In this document: one piece after another, positions 33,601-44,845 of the stretch
Position numbering within the stretch: position 1 is the stretch's first letter
Layout of the letters: every line of letters starts with the position of its first letter
NCBI GenBank assembly: GCA_032158295.1
Contig: CM063249.1
Span: 9,253,195 to 9,317,194 of the forward strand
Length of the DNA stretch: 64,000 nucleotides
Origin: Pycnopodia helianthoides
Lineage: Eukaryota; Echinodermata; Asteroidea; Forcipulatida; Asteriidae
Direction: 5' to 3'
Notes under the pieces: generated by a model
Seen by the model: the letters and a program-made list of their open reading frames with translations, nothing else
What the model was told of the DNA's origin: nothing
Databases searched by the model: none
Made by a program: the position numbers and the translations under genes

Positions 33601-34086
33601 ACCTCAGTTTAACTTGCACATTGGATTATATCACAACTTCAAGATTTAAAGTAATACAAGTAAAAAAAAAATTTTTTTCCTTCTGAAAGACCTGATGGAC
33701 AGAAGAAGGCGTACGTCAGACTAGCCCCAGACTACGATGCCTTGGACATTGCAAACAAGGTTAGTGTCAGCGAACATGCTGAAGTGCAAATATAACAGGC
33801 AGTTGAAGTCATTTGATTGTATGCACCATGCAGGTATCATGAAGTGTATGTTTTCAGCCACACACAACCAGTCTTGTGTAATCACAACATTTTGGCATCG
33901 GTTTTGGCTACAAAAGGCAGAACGAAATTAAAAACATAATTCCTCCGTAATTACTTGCAGAGATGGGACCCTACAATCAATTTGGCTTGACTGCAATAAT
34001 GGAACAAAATTATTCAGATGATGTAAAGAAACGCAATGTTATAGTAATTTTCAATTCTCATATCTGTTTAGATTGGAATCATCTAA
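30629..34086 (+). CDS. RPL23A: 60S ribosomal protein L23a (uL23), complete
   Basis: Coding exons: 30629-30653, 32025-32134, 32582-32721, 33036-33212, 33690-33759 and 34072-34086 (TAA), joined in frame to 178 residues. Start MGPKARKE; core [95 protein letters not shown] and the end IGII are those of uL23. It sits at the polypeptide exit tunnel of the large subunit and is a docking site for nascent-chain factors. The Ala/Lys-rich N-terminal arm (about residues 9-45, with repeated AKA and EAK) is some 20 residues longer than in vertebrates. The last exon holds only four codons and the stop, so it is easily missed. AATAAA is at 34204-34209. Confidence 0.97.
31766..31783. repeat. (GT)n microsatellite in RPL23A intron 1
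   Basis: A run of about nine GT units near 31766. Confidence 0.9.
32311..32467. repeat. GGCCTGGAATT family element, copy 1 (RPL23A intron 2)
   Basis: Ends GGCCTGGAATTTAATGG and GAAATTCCAGGTC are inverted; the interior has TTTCCCATAGACTTAAGA and AAGTGCCCTTTGCAAAATGA. Shared with 34330-34560 and 49258-49421. Confidence 0.85.
32821..32990. repeat. TGACGTCA family element, copy 2 (RPL23A intron 3)
   Basis: Ends TGGACCTTATGCACATGACG and TTGACGTCGATGTATAAGGT plus CC are inverted repeats. Near the right end is CCAAGATGGCGGC, the core of a YY1-type site. About 170 bp. Confidence 0.88.
33229..33309. repeat. 27-bp tandem repeat, 3 copies, in RPL23A intron 4
   Basis: Units at 33229, 33256 and 33283 begin ATTCATAGGCRTGAGCTG; each unit also has TATGAATATTCATA symmetry across its junction. 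The third copy is more diverged. Confidence 0.9.
33374..33555. repeat. GGGCCCAATTTCATA family element in RPL23A intron 4
   Basis: Left GATAGAGCTGCTTAAGCAG and right GCTTAAGCAGCTCTATGAAA (then TTGGGCC) are inverted repeats. The interior has TACCAGTCAC and GCTTAGCTACTTTTTGTGC. Confidence 0.85.
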
Positions 34087-34329
34087 ACTACTGGAACGTT
34101 GAGGTTCAACACAAGGGAACAGCATTTGGGAATTCATTTTCTCTCTTTATGAAGAAAAAATACAAACATCAAAGATTCAGCTAGATATGTATGAAATTGT
34201 TTCAATAAATCACTTTTAAAACTGTGATAAAAAAAAATGAAGTGTATGCTTGGTTTCTTTGAAGTCAGTGTCGAGGTATTTTGGTAGTATTTTGTCGGAG
34301 CTTCTGGCAAGCAGTGAATGATTATCACC

Positions 34330-34560
34330 AGGCCTGGAATTAAATGGTGGCCATGGCCTCTGTTGCCCTGTCTTGGCTAGTGTCCCTTCAAAATTTCCCT
34401 CTCCTTTTTTTCTTCCGAATGTATGCACCACTTTTAGTGCACCAATGGAGTACATTTCTGGGTTTTTTTGAATGATGCAAACAATAAAATTTATAGACTT
34501 ACAAAGTGCCCTTTGCAAAATGAAAATGACCTTGCCCTCTCAAAACTGAAATTCCAGGTT
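34330..34560. repeat. GGCCTGGAATT family element, copy 2, with extra inner sequence
   Basis: Ends GGCCTGGAATTAAATGGTGG and CTGAAATTCCAGG. Compared with the other two copies it carries about 75 extra bases between TTTCCCT and AAAGTGCCC, perhaps a secondary insertion. Confidence 0.82.
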
Positions 34561-34630
34561 TGTGTGGCTCACCTTGGTGAAAGGCTAACAATTCTGAATA
34601 TTTATGTAATATGCAAGGTTACATTGGGGC

Positions 34631-34968
34631 TTAAAGGTATTGTACACTTTTGGTAACAGTTCAAAATCAGTGTCCACATTTTGTGTGATTACACTTATGC
34701 ATGAACAAACAAACCTGTGAAAGTTTGAGCTCAATTGGTCATCGAGGTCACGAGAAAATAGTGAAAAGAGATCTGTTTTTTTGTTTTTTCAAATTATCGC
34801 GCGCGATAATTACTATTGTTTTACTCGTTTCTCAGAAACGATAGCATTTTAGGCAGAAATATTTTAAGGAACCCTTTCTACCATTACTTACTTTAAATCA
34901 TGTAAGTTATGTGTGAATCTGTGAACATTGTGTTTTTCGATCTTACCAATAGTGTACAGGGCCTTTAA
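34631..34968 (+). repeat. TTAAAGG-type inverted-repeat element
   Basis: Left TTAAAGGTATTGTACACTTT and right TACCAATAGTGTACAGGGCC plus TTTAA are inverted. The interior has GGTCACGAGAAAATAGTG and a palindrome AATTATCGCGCGCGATAATT at 34793. It starts only about 545 bases after the RPL23A stop codon. Confidence 0.88.
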
Positions 34969-35496
34969 AAAACATTTTTGAAATTAACTGCAGCTAATTC
35001 TTCCGAATTGAGACAAAAAAAGCTTCAACACATATTGTCACCAAATTGGCCAAAACTTGATTTGGCTGGTTAAAGGGATTGTAAGTAGTGGAGATGCGTG
35101 TTAATTCCTGAAGACGATGGTTTTAGTTTGATAATTATCAGGAAATCAAGAAATTGATTGATACTTTTTTAAATTCAAAAGCTTTCTTTGGCAAAAGTTG
35201 GTACATTGTACTGGCACCGAACCTCCTGTGCAATATTTTCATCTAAATTGCATCATCTTCAAAAAAGGGATCTTGTTTCTTTTTGCATAAATGAGGAAAG
35301 AACCATGTGCAAAAGCAAGGAAATGTGAAAATCTGTATGCCCACTTGTTAGTTAAAAGAAATGTTTGAAGTGTTAGATGAGTGTACCCTAAAACATGTGC
35401 ACTATTAAAAAAAAGGTGTCGATGGAAAGCATGCTAAACAATTAATTACGAAGCCCCACGCCAATTTTAGGCACTTCTTGGAAGTGGTGAATTTCG

Positions 35497-35861
35497 TTAA
35501 AGGCACAGTACATGTTTGGTAATGACTCTGAACATTAATGGCAATAAAAACTTACTTGGTAAGAAGTACAGCAGCCTTGAGTAGTATAATGAATTTTGAG
35601 AAACTTTTAACTTCGAAGTACTATGGTTATGGAAAATATATTCCCCAAAATTTGAATCGTAGAGAAACGCTTCTCGGACTGTGTATACCTATGGGAATTC
35701 TTCTGCGTGAATATTCGCTCCGTTTTTCGGTGATATCTCAAAAACGCGACCCTCTTTTGAAGTGAACTTTTCACAGGTTAGTTTTATTGTATGTACCTAC
35801 ATTTATATAGGATTAACACAATCAGTAGGCTCCAATTACCAAATGTGTACTGTGCCTTTAA
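35497..35861 (+). repeat. TTAAAGG-type inverted-repeat element
   Basis: Left TTAAAGGCACAGTACATGTT and right ACATTTGGTAATTGG-type inverse (ATTACCAAATGTGTACTGTG, then CCTTTAA). Interior CTTACTTGGTAAGAAGTACA is shared with 57301-57744. Confidence 0.88.
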
Positions 35862-35935
35862 AAGTGAAGCAACTGAAACATCAATCTTGGTGTCAATGTG
35901 ATGTGATATATTTAAAAGTGTACATGTTGAGAGGT

Positions 35936-36110
35936 AATAGACCTTATGCATTGACGTCATCACGCCGCCATCTTAGAGGTAAAACGATACGAAACAATGG
36001 AAAAAGCATATTTTGTATGCGCGGCACAGAGAATGAGCCAATGAGCAATCTTCTTTTGACCTCTAGACGATGGCGCCCTACTCAAATGACGTCATGTGCA
36101 TAAGGTCTAT
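35936..36110. repeat. TGACGTCA family element, copy 3
   Basis: Ends ATAGACCTTATGCATTGACG and GACGTCATGTGCATAAGGTC then TAT. Interior CACGCCGCCATCTTAGAGGT and GACCTCTAGACGATGGCGCC match copy 1. Confidence 0.92.
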
Positions 36111-36505
36111 TGCCCTATTGACCCAATTCACCTGACGTCATCATCACAGTAATCTTGGGTGTGCCATTTTGGGACTCAATGTCCCTGTGTGTTATACAGT
36201 AATAAAAATTTTAGGGCCATGCGGCGTTCATAGGCTTACCGGTCGACTACCAAAATGGTGTGCATGGCAAAGTCGCCGCATGTGGCGTGCATACTGGGGC
36301 AATTGACCCGATTGACCTGACATCATCATCACAATAATCTTGGTTGCGCTATCTTGGGAGTCAATGTTCCCATGAGTTATACAGTGTAGTGCACATTTTA
36401 GGTGCTGTGGCATTTACACGCTTGCCATAATTTGTATCTGCAATTACACTCCCAAAATGGCAGACGGTAGCCATGTGTGACGTTGGTGCAATGGGTCAAT
36501 AGGCC
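36111..36505. repeat. Element with an internal 190-bp direct duplication
   Basis: ATTGACCCAATTCACCTGAC followed by GTCATCATCACAGTAATCTT (36117) recurs as ATTGACCCGATTGACCTGAC and ATCATCATCACAATAATCTT (36302). TGACGTTGGTGCAATGGGTC, then AAT, closes the block as an inverted end. It directly abuts element 35936-36110. Confidence 0.8.
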
Positions 36506-39500
36506 TAAATATGGTGTTATTTGAAAAGCAGTAAGTTTCTGGTTTTGGAATGGAGCTTCATAAATTATTAATCTGAACGCTTACGAATTTGTATGTGGGC
36601 TTGGCGGGTTAACATTCATCCTGAAAGACCATGCCATCTGATTGCAAGTGTGAGTGAAGTGACACTTTTGGGGCTCAGGGTGGCAGCAGACTCGCCAGGT
36701 TTTTCCAGCTCCAGAGAATTGATCTATTATAATAAGGATAAAGTTTTGCAAGTTGATTTTTCTCTTCACTCAACAGAAATTGTACATTTCTAAATTTCTC
36801 AATACACGTGGTTCAAAGAAACTTCATTTTTGAGAATTGACAATGCTTGACGGATCTTTGTAGTTTCCTACTGTTTTTGTTGCAGTCTTTCAGTTTGTTT
36901 CATTTTCTACGTGTACAAGTATACTGAAACACAACAAAAGTAAGATAGTCTACAAAACTCGGTTTTCAATAAAACCACAAACTTCTACCCAAATTCCATT
37001 ATTGACTGGTAAACGCTTTGGGGTAAGTACTGCTAATGCTACAGAGTCTGATGCCTTGGAAACAAAACGCAAAATAAACAACCACACTTACGGACAACTT
37101 CTCTGGTTTCCTGTACAGAAGTCAATCTTTTTTTTTTTTCCTGTTTTTTTTTATTTTTAGGAACTTTTTTTTACCCCATTCCTACATCATCTACTGCTGT
37201 CTGGGAGAGTGTGCACTGATCAATAACCAATTTTCATGTCCGACAACCAATCAGCTGTGAGATTTTCCTACCCCTTGTCTGTGATTGGTCAATAAGTAAA
37301 AACCGAACCAATCATTTGCAAGAACGCTTTGTTCTAAATTCATTGAATTTAATCATATTTTGTCAAAAATTGCTTTTATAATTTTTGGATACTTAGGACA
37401 AAAGATAGGAAAACCTGCCCAATTCGGTTTAAAAAAGATAAGATAGAAACATAAAGAGCATTAAATATAAGTATGAAAAATACATTTAAACTCTCCCAAA
37501 AATGGAAAAAATCTACAGCGGCCCCAATTAAAACAAAAATTGTCCCCTGCAATTAATTAATGCTTAATTAAGAACATTCCATTTTAGTTACAGAAAAATG
37601 TACAAAAATGACAATAGAAATAAAAAGAAAACATGATACAGATAAATGGCCTCAATATTTCTTGTACTCTGGCAGACCTATTTTGTCTCTAAGGAATAAG
37701 ATATGGTTCTGATCTAATTAAATATGGGGCACTCGGGTGGGAAGCATGTGACATCATTATGAAATTTGATTACATCAACCACTAATTAGCATAAGTTACT
37801 AAATATGCATATCAAATTAGTTTCACAATGTCACATGAGACCCTCCAAAAAGTTTGATTGGTCCTGACGTAAATTGCACCAGAAGCTGCTGCGAGTTACT
37901 TAGTTGTTTGTTTTTTTAAACAGCATGGATTCAAATGTCTACAAATATAATCTGCCACAGAGCTATGAAAGATGTTGATGGTCCTACATATAAAAAGCCT
38001 TATTCCAGTCCAGCCAGTGGTCTGTCACCAGGGAGGGAAAATTCCACATTTCACAGAAGAAAAAAAAAAATAGAAGTTGTTCAACCATTAATTCTTAACA
38101 AGGTTTAGAGTGCGATCCCACTTTTAATTCCTATTGCAAAAAGAACCACAATAAAATGTGCTGCATTTTAAAACGTCGGTCTTTTCACTTGCAGTAAAAA
38201 TGGAAGAATTTGGTGAGATTGATTAAACAGGTTAATTGGAGGTAGAATTGGATGGCACTACTAAGAGGTGACTACTGGACAACGGTCCAAACATATCAAC
38301 GACTATACAATATATTGCTTAATAAACACTGCATTCAAACGAGACCATTGTTGTTCCTCAATTTATCCCGTATGATACCCACCTAGAGGTTACCAAAGTC
38401 CCTCCCTGTAAACCTTAGACTAATATGGCTGAATTGGAACAATTTGTCTTCCCGTGGAAACTTGGTTTCTATCTTTACTCACAAAGTACATCTTTCAATC
38501 CTGACTGCACTCAAGGGGCACTTTCTCTTTTTAGTTGTGTTTCTAATTCCTCGTTGTTGGTTTCAACAACTTTAAGAATCCGAGACTGGCGAGGGACAAG
38601 GCCACAACTTCAATGAAACAACCTCCTATGAGCGTCATCACAATTAATAAATGTACATCTGTAAAAAATACAAATCCGAGAAGTACTTTATACAATTCAA
38701 CCCAAGTTCCACAGTAAGACTACTATGAAGGCATCCATCTGATCTTTCCCCTCTTTTTCCCGACCTTGAATCAAGCTACCTTAAGAATCACTAAGATCTG
38801 GAGGTCAATTTCACAACCCTGCCAATCAGAAAACGGTGCATACAAAATGGTGCTTAATCGAGAACCAGTCACACCCACTTCAGATGGTTTCTAAAACTTG
38901 GCCCTTCAGGCTAATTCACTAAGTGTAGAAGCAGGGAACCATCCAATCCAATGAATTATGAAGTGAAAGGAAGCGACCGGTACCCAAGATAAAAAATTCT
39001 GCTTAGCAGTTTGTTGAAATTGACACTCCGATATGAATTACTCTGGATCTACAAGAATCTACGCCTCGCGTTACTCCCCGAAAACTCATCTTGTATTAAA
39101 AATAATCCTCTGTCATGCCGATCTTCAACACTCTGCCACGCAGCATACCAGCTTGCGGCTCCACAGTGATAAAAACGTATGGTTGTATTTTTTTTTAATT
39201 TAATGTATATACAGGTATAGATAAAATTAATTTATTATCCATTTCAATTTTTTTCATAAAAACAACAATTTGAAATGATTTTTCACATAATATTTAGCAT
39301 TTTTATCTTCCGATTCTTCCACTTGTTCAATGATCTACTTCTTTTTACTAGACAGCTACTCTTAAAATTTCCATACAAAATGTTGACCCGTCAAATAGTT
39401 TGGTTTTAAAATTGGTGAATTTAGTGGGCGACATTAAGGTAGCATGAATCATTATTCTGACAATTGTTTTATTTTTTTTTTTTTTTGCCCCACATTCCTT

Positions 39501-42500
39501 TTCTCCTACAAATCTGGAAGCACTCAGTTCCATACCATCCACTGTTTTTTAGGTGATTGCAGAATCTTTGACATTTTTAGAGATGATGCCATAAAAAAAT
39601 GAGTAAAGATTCATCCAATTTTAAAATTGTACTGTAGAATTCACACACAAGGACAAGCAGTTAATTATTATAAAGTCCACCTCGTTAAACAGTGAAGAGT
39701 GAAATTGTTCCGAACTTCCAGAGTTGCATTATATATAGTTTGTTTTTCCTTTTTTGTTTTTTTCCAGTTAAGTAAGTATGATCAATTATAAGTGCTTCCA
39801 GGTGGCCAATCCAGCTCCATGTTTAATAACACTTGACAATCCAAATATTTCATAGCTCCAATCTTATTGGTTAGCTGGGCATGCCTACATCACTTTTGCA
39901 GCTGCTGGATTGGCCAACTACATTACATATTTATGATCACTGGAGTTGTTACCATTCCATTATTATTATTTTTTTTTTCAAAGCAAAATTCACTGTACAC
40001 ATGATTTGTTGAAATTTCATTAAGTTCTACATTAAACATCTGACATTAAATTTAAGACTACCTCTACAAGTTCTCAAAAATCAACTACGTTACAGATCAC
40101 TAGTGTTTAAAATCCTAAAAAATTCTAAAAAATATAATAATATCAACCGTTCCCAGAAACTAGAATTACAATTAATAATTAATATCATAGATAAAATCAA
40201 AACATGGAAGGGACCATACTCCTTTACAAAAAATTACTTTAGTGTATTGACATTTTTAAAGCATTTACATGCAGAAAATGGAAAAATAGCATTACAATGC
40301 ATCCATATAGTATTCCCTGAATGTTGTGTTTTTCTCTCGACAAATCTACCAATAGACACTACATGTAAGATTAGAATATTTAATTGCAGTACAACAGCAG
40401 ATAATTTTGGTATTATATATTATATATGGAGCTATAAATACCAGTGACCCAAAAGCATAAGAATTTAACCGCCTCACAGATAAACATTCAATTTTTTTTA
40501 ATTAACTTTTTTTTTTCATTTTACTTTTTTTTGGTTTTTGGTACTGTTGTCCAGTTCTTAAACTGTATTCCTTTTAACTGATCTTAATCCTATTCATGTT
40601 CTGCATTTTCTGCATAGGCCATATCTCAGACGAAGTGGGTTATGAACCTGACCAATCAACGCTTTCTACATGGCGGCCATTTTTCAAACGGTGCCCTGTA
40701 TTGTAAATTAATGTTTAAGATCTGCATAGACAAGGGGACCATCGTAACAGCCGCCTTATGATGTCATTATGTGGGCGGAGTCATTCCTTGTGGCAACGCA
40801 ACCAATTTTAGTGTGATTTTGGCCACAAAAAAGGTGCATTTTAAATTGAGCAGGGCAATTAAAGCACAGTGCAATATTTATGGCTTAAAGGTAAAGAGTT
40901 CAGTAAAAAATGTGTTCAGTTCTTCAAACATGTTTTAGGGGAGCATTATTATCTGGGGCAATAAATAAAAATATTTGTGAGGTGGTGAAAAATCCAAAAA
41001 TTATTTGGCAGTTTCTTAAATCCGTTTTTCATTTTATTTTAGGAATAAGTATTTTGTCAAGTTTCTTGCATGGTTAGGGTTAGTTTTGTTTCTTAACAAT
41101 TCCTACCTTTTTTATCACAATGTCTTCCTATAGAATCTGTTTATTTGGGCATTTGTTAACAAATAAATATACATCACGGGAAAACTGTTTTCAATGATTG
41201 AAGTTTCTTAAATGATATTATAAATTAAATTCATTGGTTTAAAAAATATAAATTTTACGATTATCATATAATTGTGGATTTTTTTTTCTTAGACTTAAGT
41301 TTTCAACCGCAGTCAGATTGGAAAACCGACAATAGTGTCTGACCTAAACTTGCTGCAGTCCTCCCTCCTGTAATGTACTGTACAAGATTTAACACTATTT
41401 TTCTTTTCTTTGTTATAATCATTCATTTATGATATAGACAGAGGTAGTGTGAGAAGTATACATGAACACACAATACACTGATGCACTACAACACTACCCT
41501 TATAAACCCTCTGGACTACACGATCACACTAATTCTAAAGGGATCTTACTCATAAAGTGTTTTTTTATATAACTCATTGTATAAATGCATATAATCATTT
41601 TGAAGCACAAATGGAGAATTTGTTCCAGAGTCTTCTTGCACAATAGAAATTGAATACATCATTTTTTTTAACTTTTGCATGTGTGGGCTGATACACCTCT
41701 ACTGATTTGACTCACGCACGCTTCCAAGTGTCATGATATGTCTCCAATTCTACTGATATGAACCAAAACAACTAAACACAGCGCTGCTCGTAAAAAGTGA
41801 AAAATCAAAACTCGATTTGTTTTTGTGATCCCAAATTTCAGCTAAAAGAAGCTCTCTGTACCAAATTTCCCAGTGAACAATTCTGCAGACAACTACACTA
41901 TAAACAGTAATGCAAGCCACCAGCAGCAGATGGTTTTAGTTTGTAAGTTGGCATATTCTGTGTGCTTTGCTATTCACCACGGACTACCGTACTAACTGGC
42001 AGTCTTTTTAACTCTGGGTAGAAAAATTTGAACAAGATATCTCAATGGTAAAACAATGGTATTATTCATCTCAGCCCACTCCAATTAAAACTCAAGTTCC
42101 CTTGGAGTGGACCACACTCCTCACCAAATATTTCTAAATTTGAAGTACTTTTGTCGTTGATAATAATGTAATGTATCAAGAAATTAACTTGCCGTTTTTG
42201 GCTAAAAACATGTCTGAAACATATTTCTTAAAAACATGAGCTCATACTTAAAGAAACTGCCCTAGATCACGGTAAAATTCATAGTGTGTAGCTTGGGAAA
42301 AAGAGGATTTAAATGAAAAATATCCCACATGTGTTTCAAATACCAATGTTTTACCATGTCTTTCTTTTTTGTGTGTTTTACAGTACTCCAAACTTGACAA
42401 TCGTCGCAACTACAGAATAAAGTTGAGACAGTATATCAAGTGGAATGACAGATGTTATGAGATATCGGCATAGATTCATTAAATTAACTATCCAGGCAGT

Positions 42501-44845
42501 TTTGTTTGTTTGTCAGAATTGGCATGGATATTATCATTCACTCTACTAGGAAATGACAAAATGTTAACAACTGAACCAAAACAATGTACGGTAAAAAGAA
42601 ATTCACACAAAATGTTCTTAGAAGGCTTTTAGTTATTCAAGAATTGCAATTTGTTGGTTTCACATGGCGGACCACTTTTTACATTCATTTCCGAAAAACA
42701 ACAAGAAATGCTTCATATGCATAGATGCTATGTATTTACTTAATCACAAAACAGAGAATATAGCATTTTGGAAAACCAAAACTTGCAATTAAAAAAAAAC
42801 ACAAACCAGGATAAAACCATTGAAAAAGTTGGCAAATTTTTATCTGAACTTATTGTCCAGTATTGCTGTACGAAAAATCTGTTTGGGTTCAAAACTGTAC
42901 AAGGACCTCAAAAACAAAGATAATTGTTGGTAACACAATGGCAGTTATGGTTATACACTCTTATTGGAACGATGCTTGCTGATATTTTCCCCATGAGTTC
43001 TACTCCTTTTTTTTTTTTTTTTTACACATAAAATGCCAAAAACAAAATCCTGCATTATATTTACATTTTCCCCAATGTAACGGCCTATTTCGTTTAGCCA
43101 AAAAGCGCACTTACATGTTGATTCAATCAAACCGCAATTTCTATGGGGACATTTTTCAGAATAAATAGAATCTAGGTGCATTGGAAAAATATCAGCAAAA
43201 GTAGGTTTTCAAGCCGAGAGTTTGACTTAAATACACTGGATACTAACCTTAAAGAGATTTGACCACAATGCAGTCAGTCAAGTCCGCCTAAAAAAACCTT
43301 AAAGTTCCAGTGTAATTTCAGGTATTTTCGAAACTACAACAAGTGCACAAACTGCTGCACACATACCAATGAGGCTGAATAGAAGTTTAAAAAAACCCAA
43401 CTGCTATTTCATAACCAAAAACAATCTACTGCTGTTTTATGATAAATATACAAAGCTGCATCAGAGTGACCCACAGAAATAATTTGGCACATACCCAGAG
43501 AAGAAACCATAATTCATGTCAAGTTATCATCTAAGCAAGTCTAAAAATGATGAGATACTTTTTTTTTTTTAAATACATAGAAAAACAACAGTACATAATT
43601 TATTTAAATTTATGCGACATTTTAAAAGTCTAAAAACCAGGCCTAAGAGTTGCTGAAGGTACTGAGTTCCCCAATCTTCATTTTATCTCTCTTATTTTTT
43701 TTGTTGCAAAGTATACTTTCAATAAGAGATTAAGTTAAAACTTGACAAAAATCGTATCAATTAATTATGAATTATTTATTTATCTTTGGGATACACAGTT
43801 TGTCATCATTGGCACTCTGGCAAAATACCTTTACAAGATTTAATTAAAACTTACTTCATAATATTATAAACAATAATAAGATAAACTTAAAAAGGTGAAA
43901 ATAAAATTTTAAAAAACCTACACGTGATGTGTTGGTATTATGTATGAAGTAACCACTACGGGACATTACTACAAGTACTTAAATGCTACACAGTTACCCA
44001 ACTACACCGATATCTCACTGCAAATCTAGGACTACAATTACATTACTACATTCTCCACACACTACAGCCTACAAATAACCACTGTAAAAACTCATACATC
44101 TAGATTTTGTTTTTTCCGCAAGCTACATTAATAGTTTAAGAGCAAAAACTTGTTTTTTTTATTGTTAAATTTTTTCAAAGATCAAAAAATTGACACAATT
44201 ATTCGCAAATATGTTTTGACCATCACACAAACGGATAAAAAATGGCCATACCTTCAACTTGCACTGTTTTAAGAATAATGATATATTACTTAAATAACCA
44301 CACAATGTTGTTAATTTAGTTGTTTTTGTTAAATCGCACACCAGGCCTCAGCCGAAAAATGTTCCCCATTTAATCCTCTCTTCCTTCCCCCAAATGACAC
44401 CCTTCATCTTATGTGCACTCTATTCTTTACACGCCCCGCTCTGCTTTGGTCAACAGCCATAGGTAGGAAACATAAAATAAACTTCAGATGCATTATTTCG
44501 CAACTCTATTTAATCCACTAAAAATTCCACCAATAGTAATCGCAGAATATCTAACAAAGATTTGGTTCCCGTTTTTTTGTTTGCACATGATCATTTTACA
44601 CTTTTTCTTCTCAAAAATTCTGATTCAATTTGTCTCAAGACATGATTTAGTGCAACCCCGTTGCGTTCTCACTTCTATAATAATTTTCCCTGTTGTGTTA
44701 CAAAAAAATAGTGTTGACATTTTGAGATAAAAAATTGAGCTTGGCAGATGCCTTGGCAGGTTTTAGTCTGGAGTCTTGTATTTATCCACAGAGGTGGTAG
44801 TGTTAACCACAGACCAAGTCCTGGTTCCAATCCGATATGATTTCT
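36506..44845 (-). other. Repeat-poor AT-rich tract, probably the long 3' UTR of the Musashi-like gene
   Basis: From about 36800 none of the repeat families of this window was seen and no coding gene could be built. It lies directly 3' (minus strand) of the Musashi-like stop codon at 44846. Musashi transcripts in other animals are known for multi-kilobase AU-rich 3' UTRs, so this reading is an inference. T-rich runs on the plus strand near 37130-37155 and elsewhere could hold minus-strand polyadenylation signals, but none can be chosen. An exon-like plus-strand segment at 42384-42473 is described among the findings. Confidence 0.4.

Noticed and set aside
33963..34184. Plus-strand open frame of 73 codons after RPL23A exon 5
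   Set aside because: It overlaps the true last exon (34072-34086) in another frame and the RPL23A 3' UTR; no homology.
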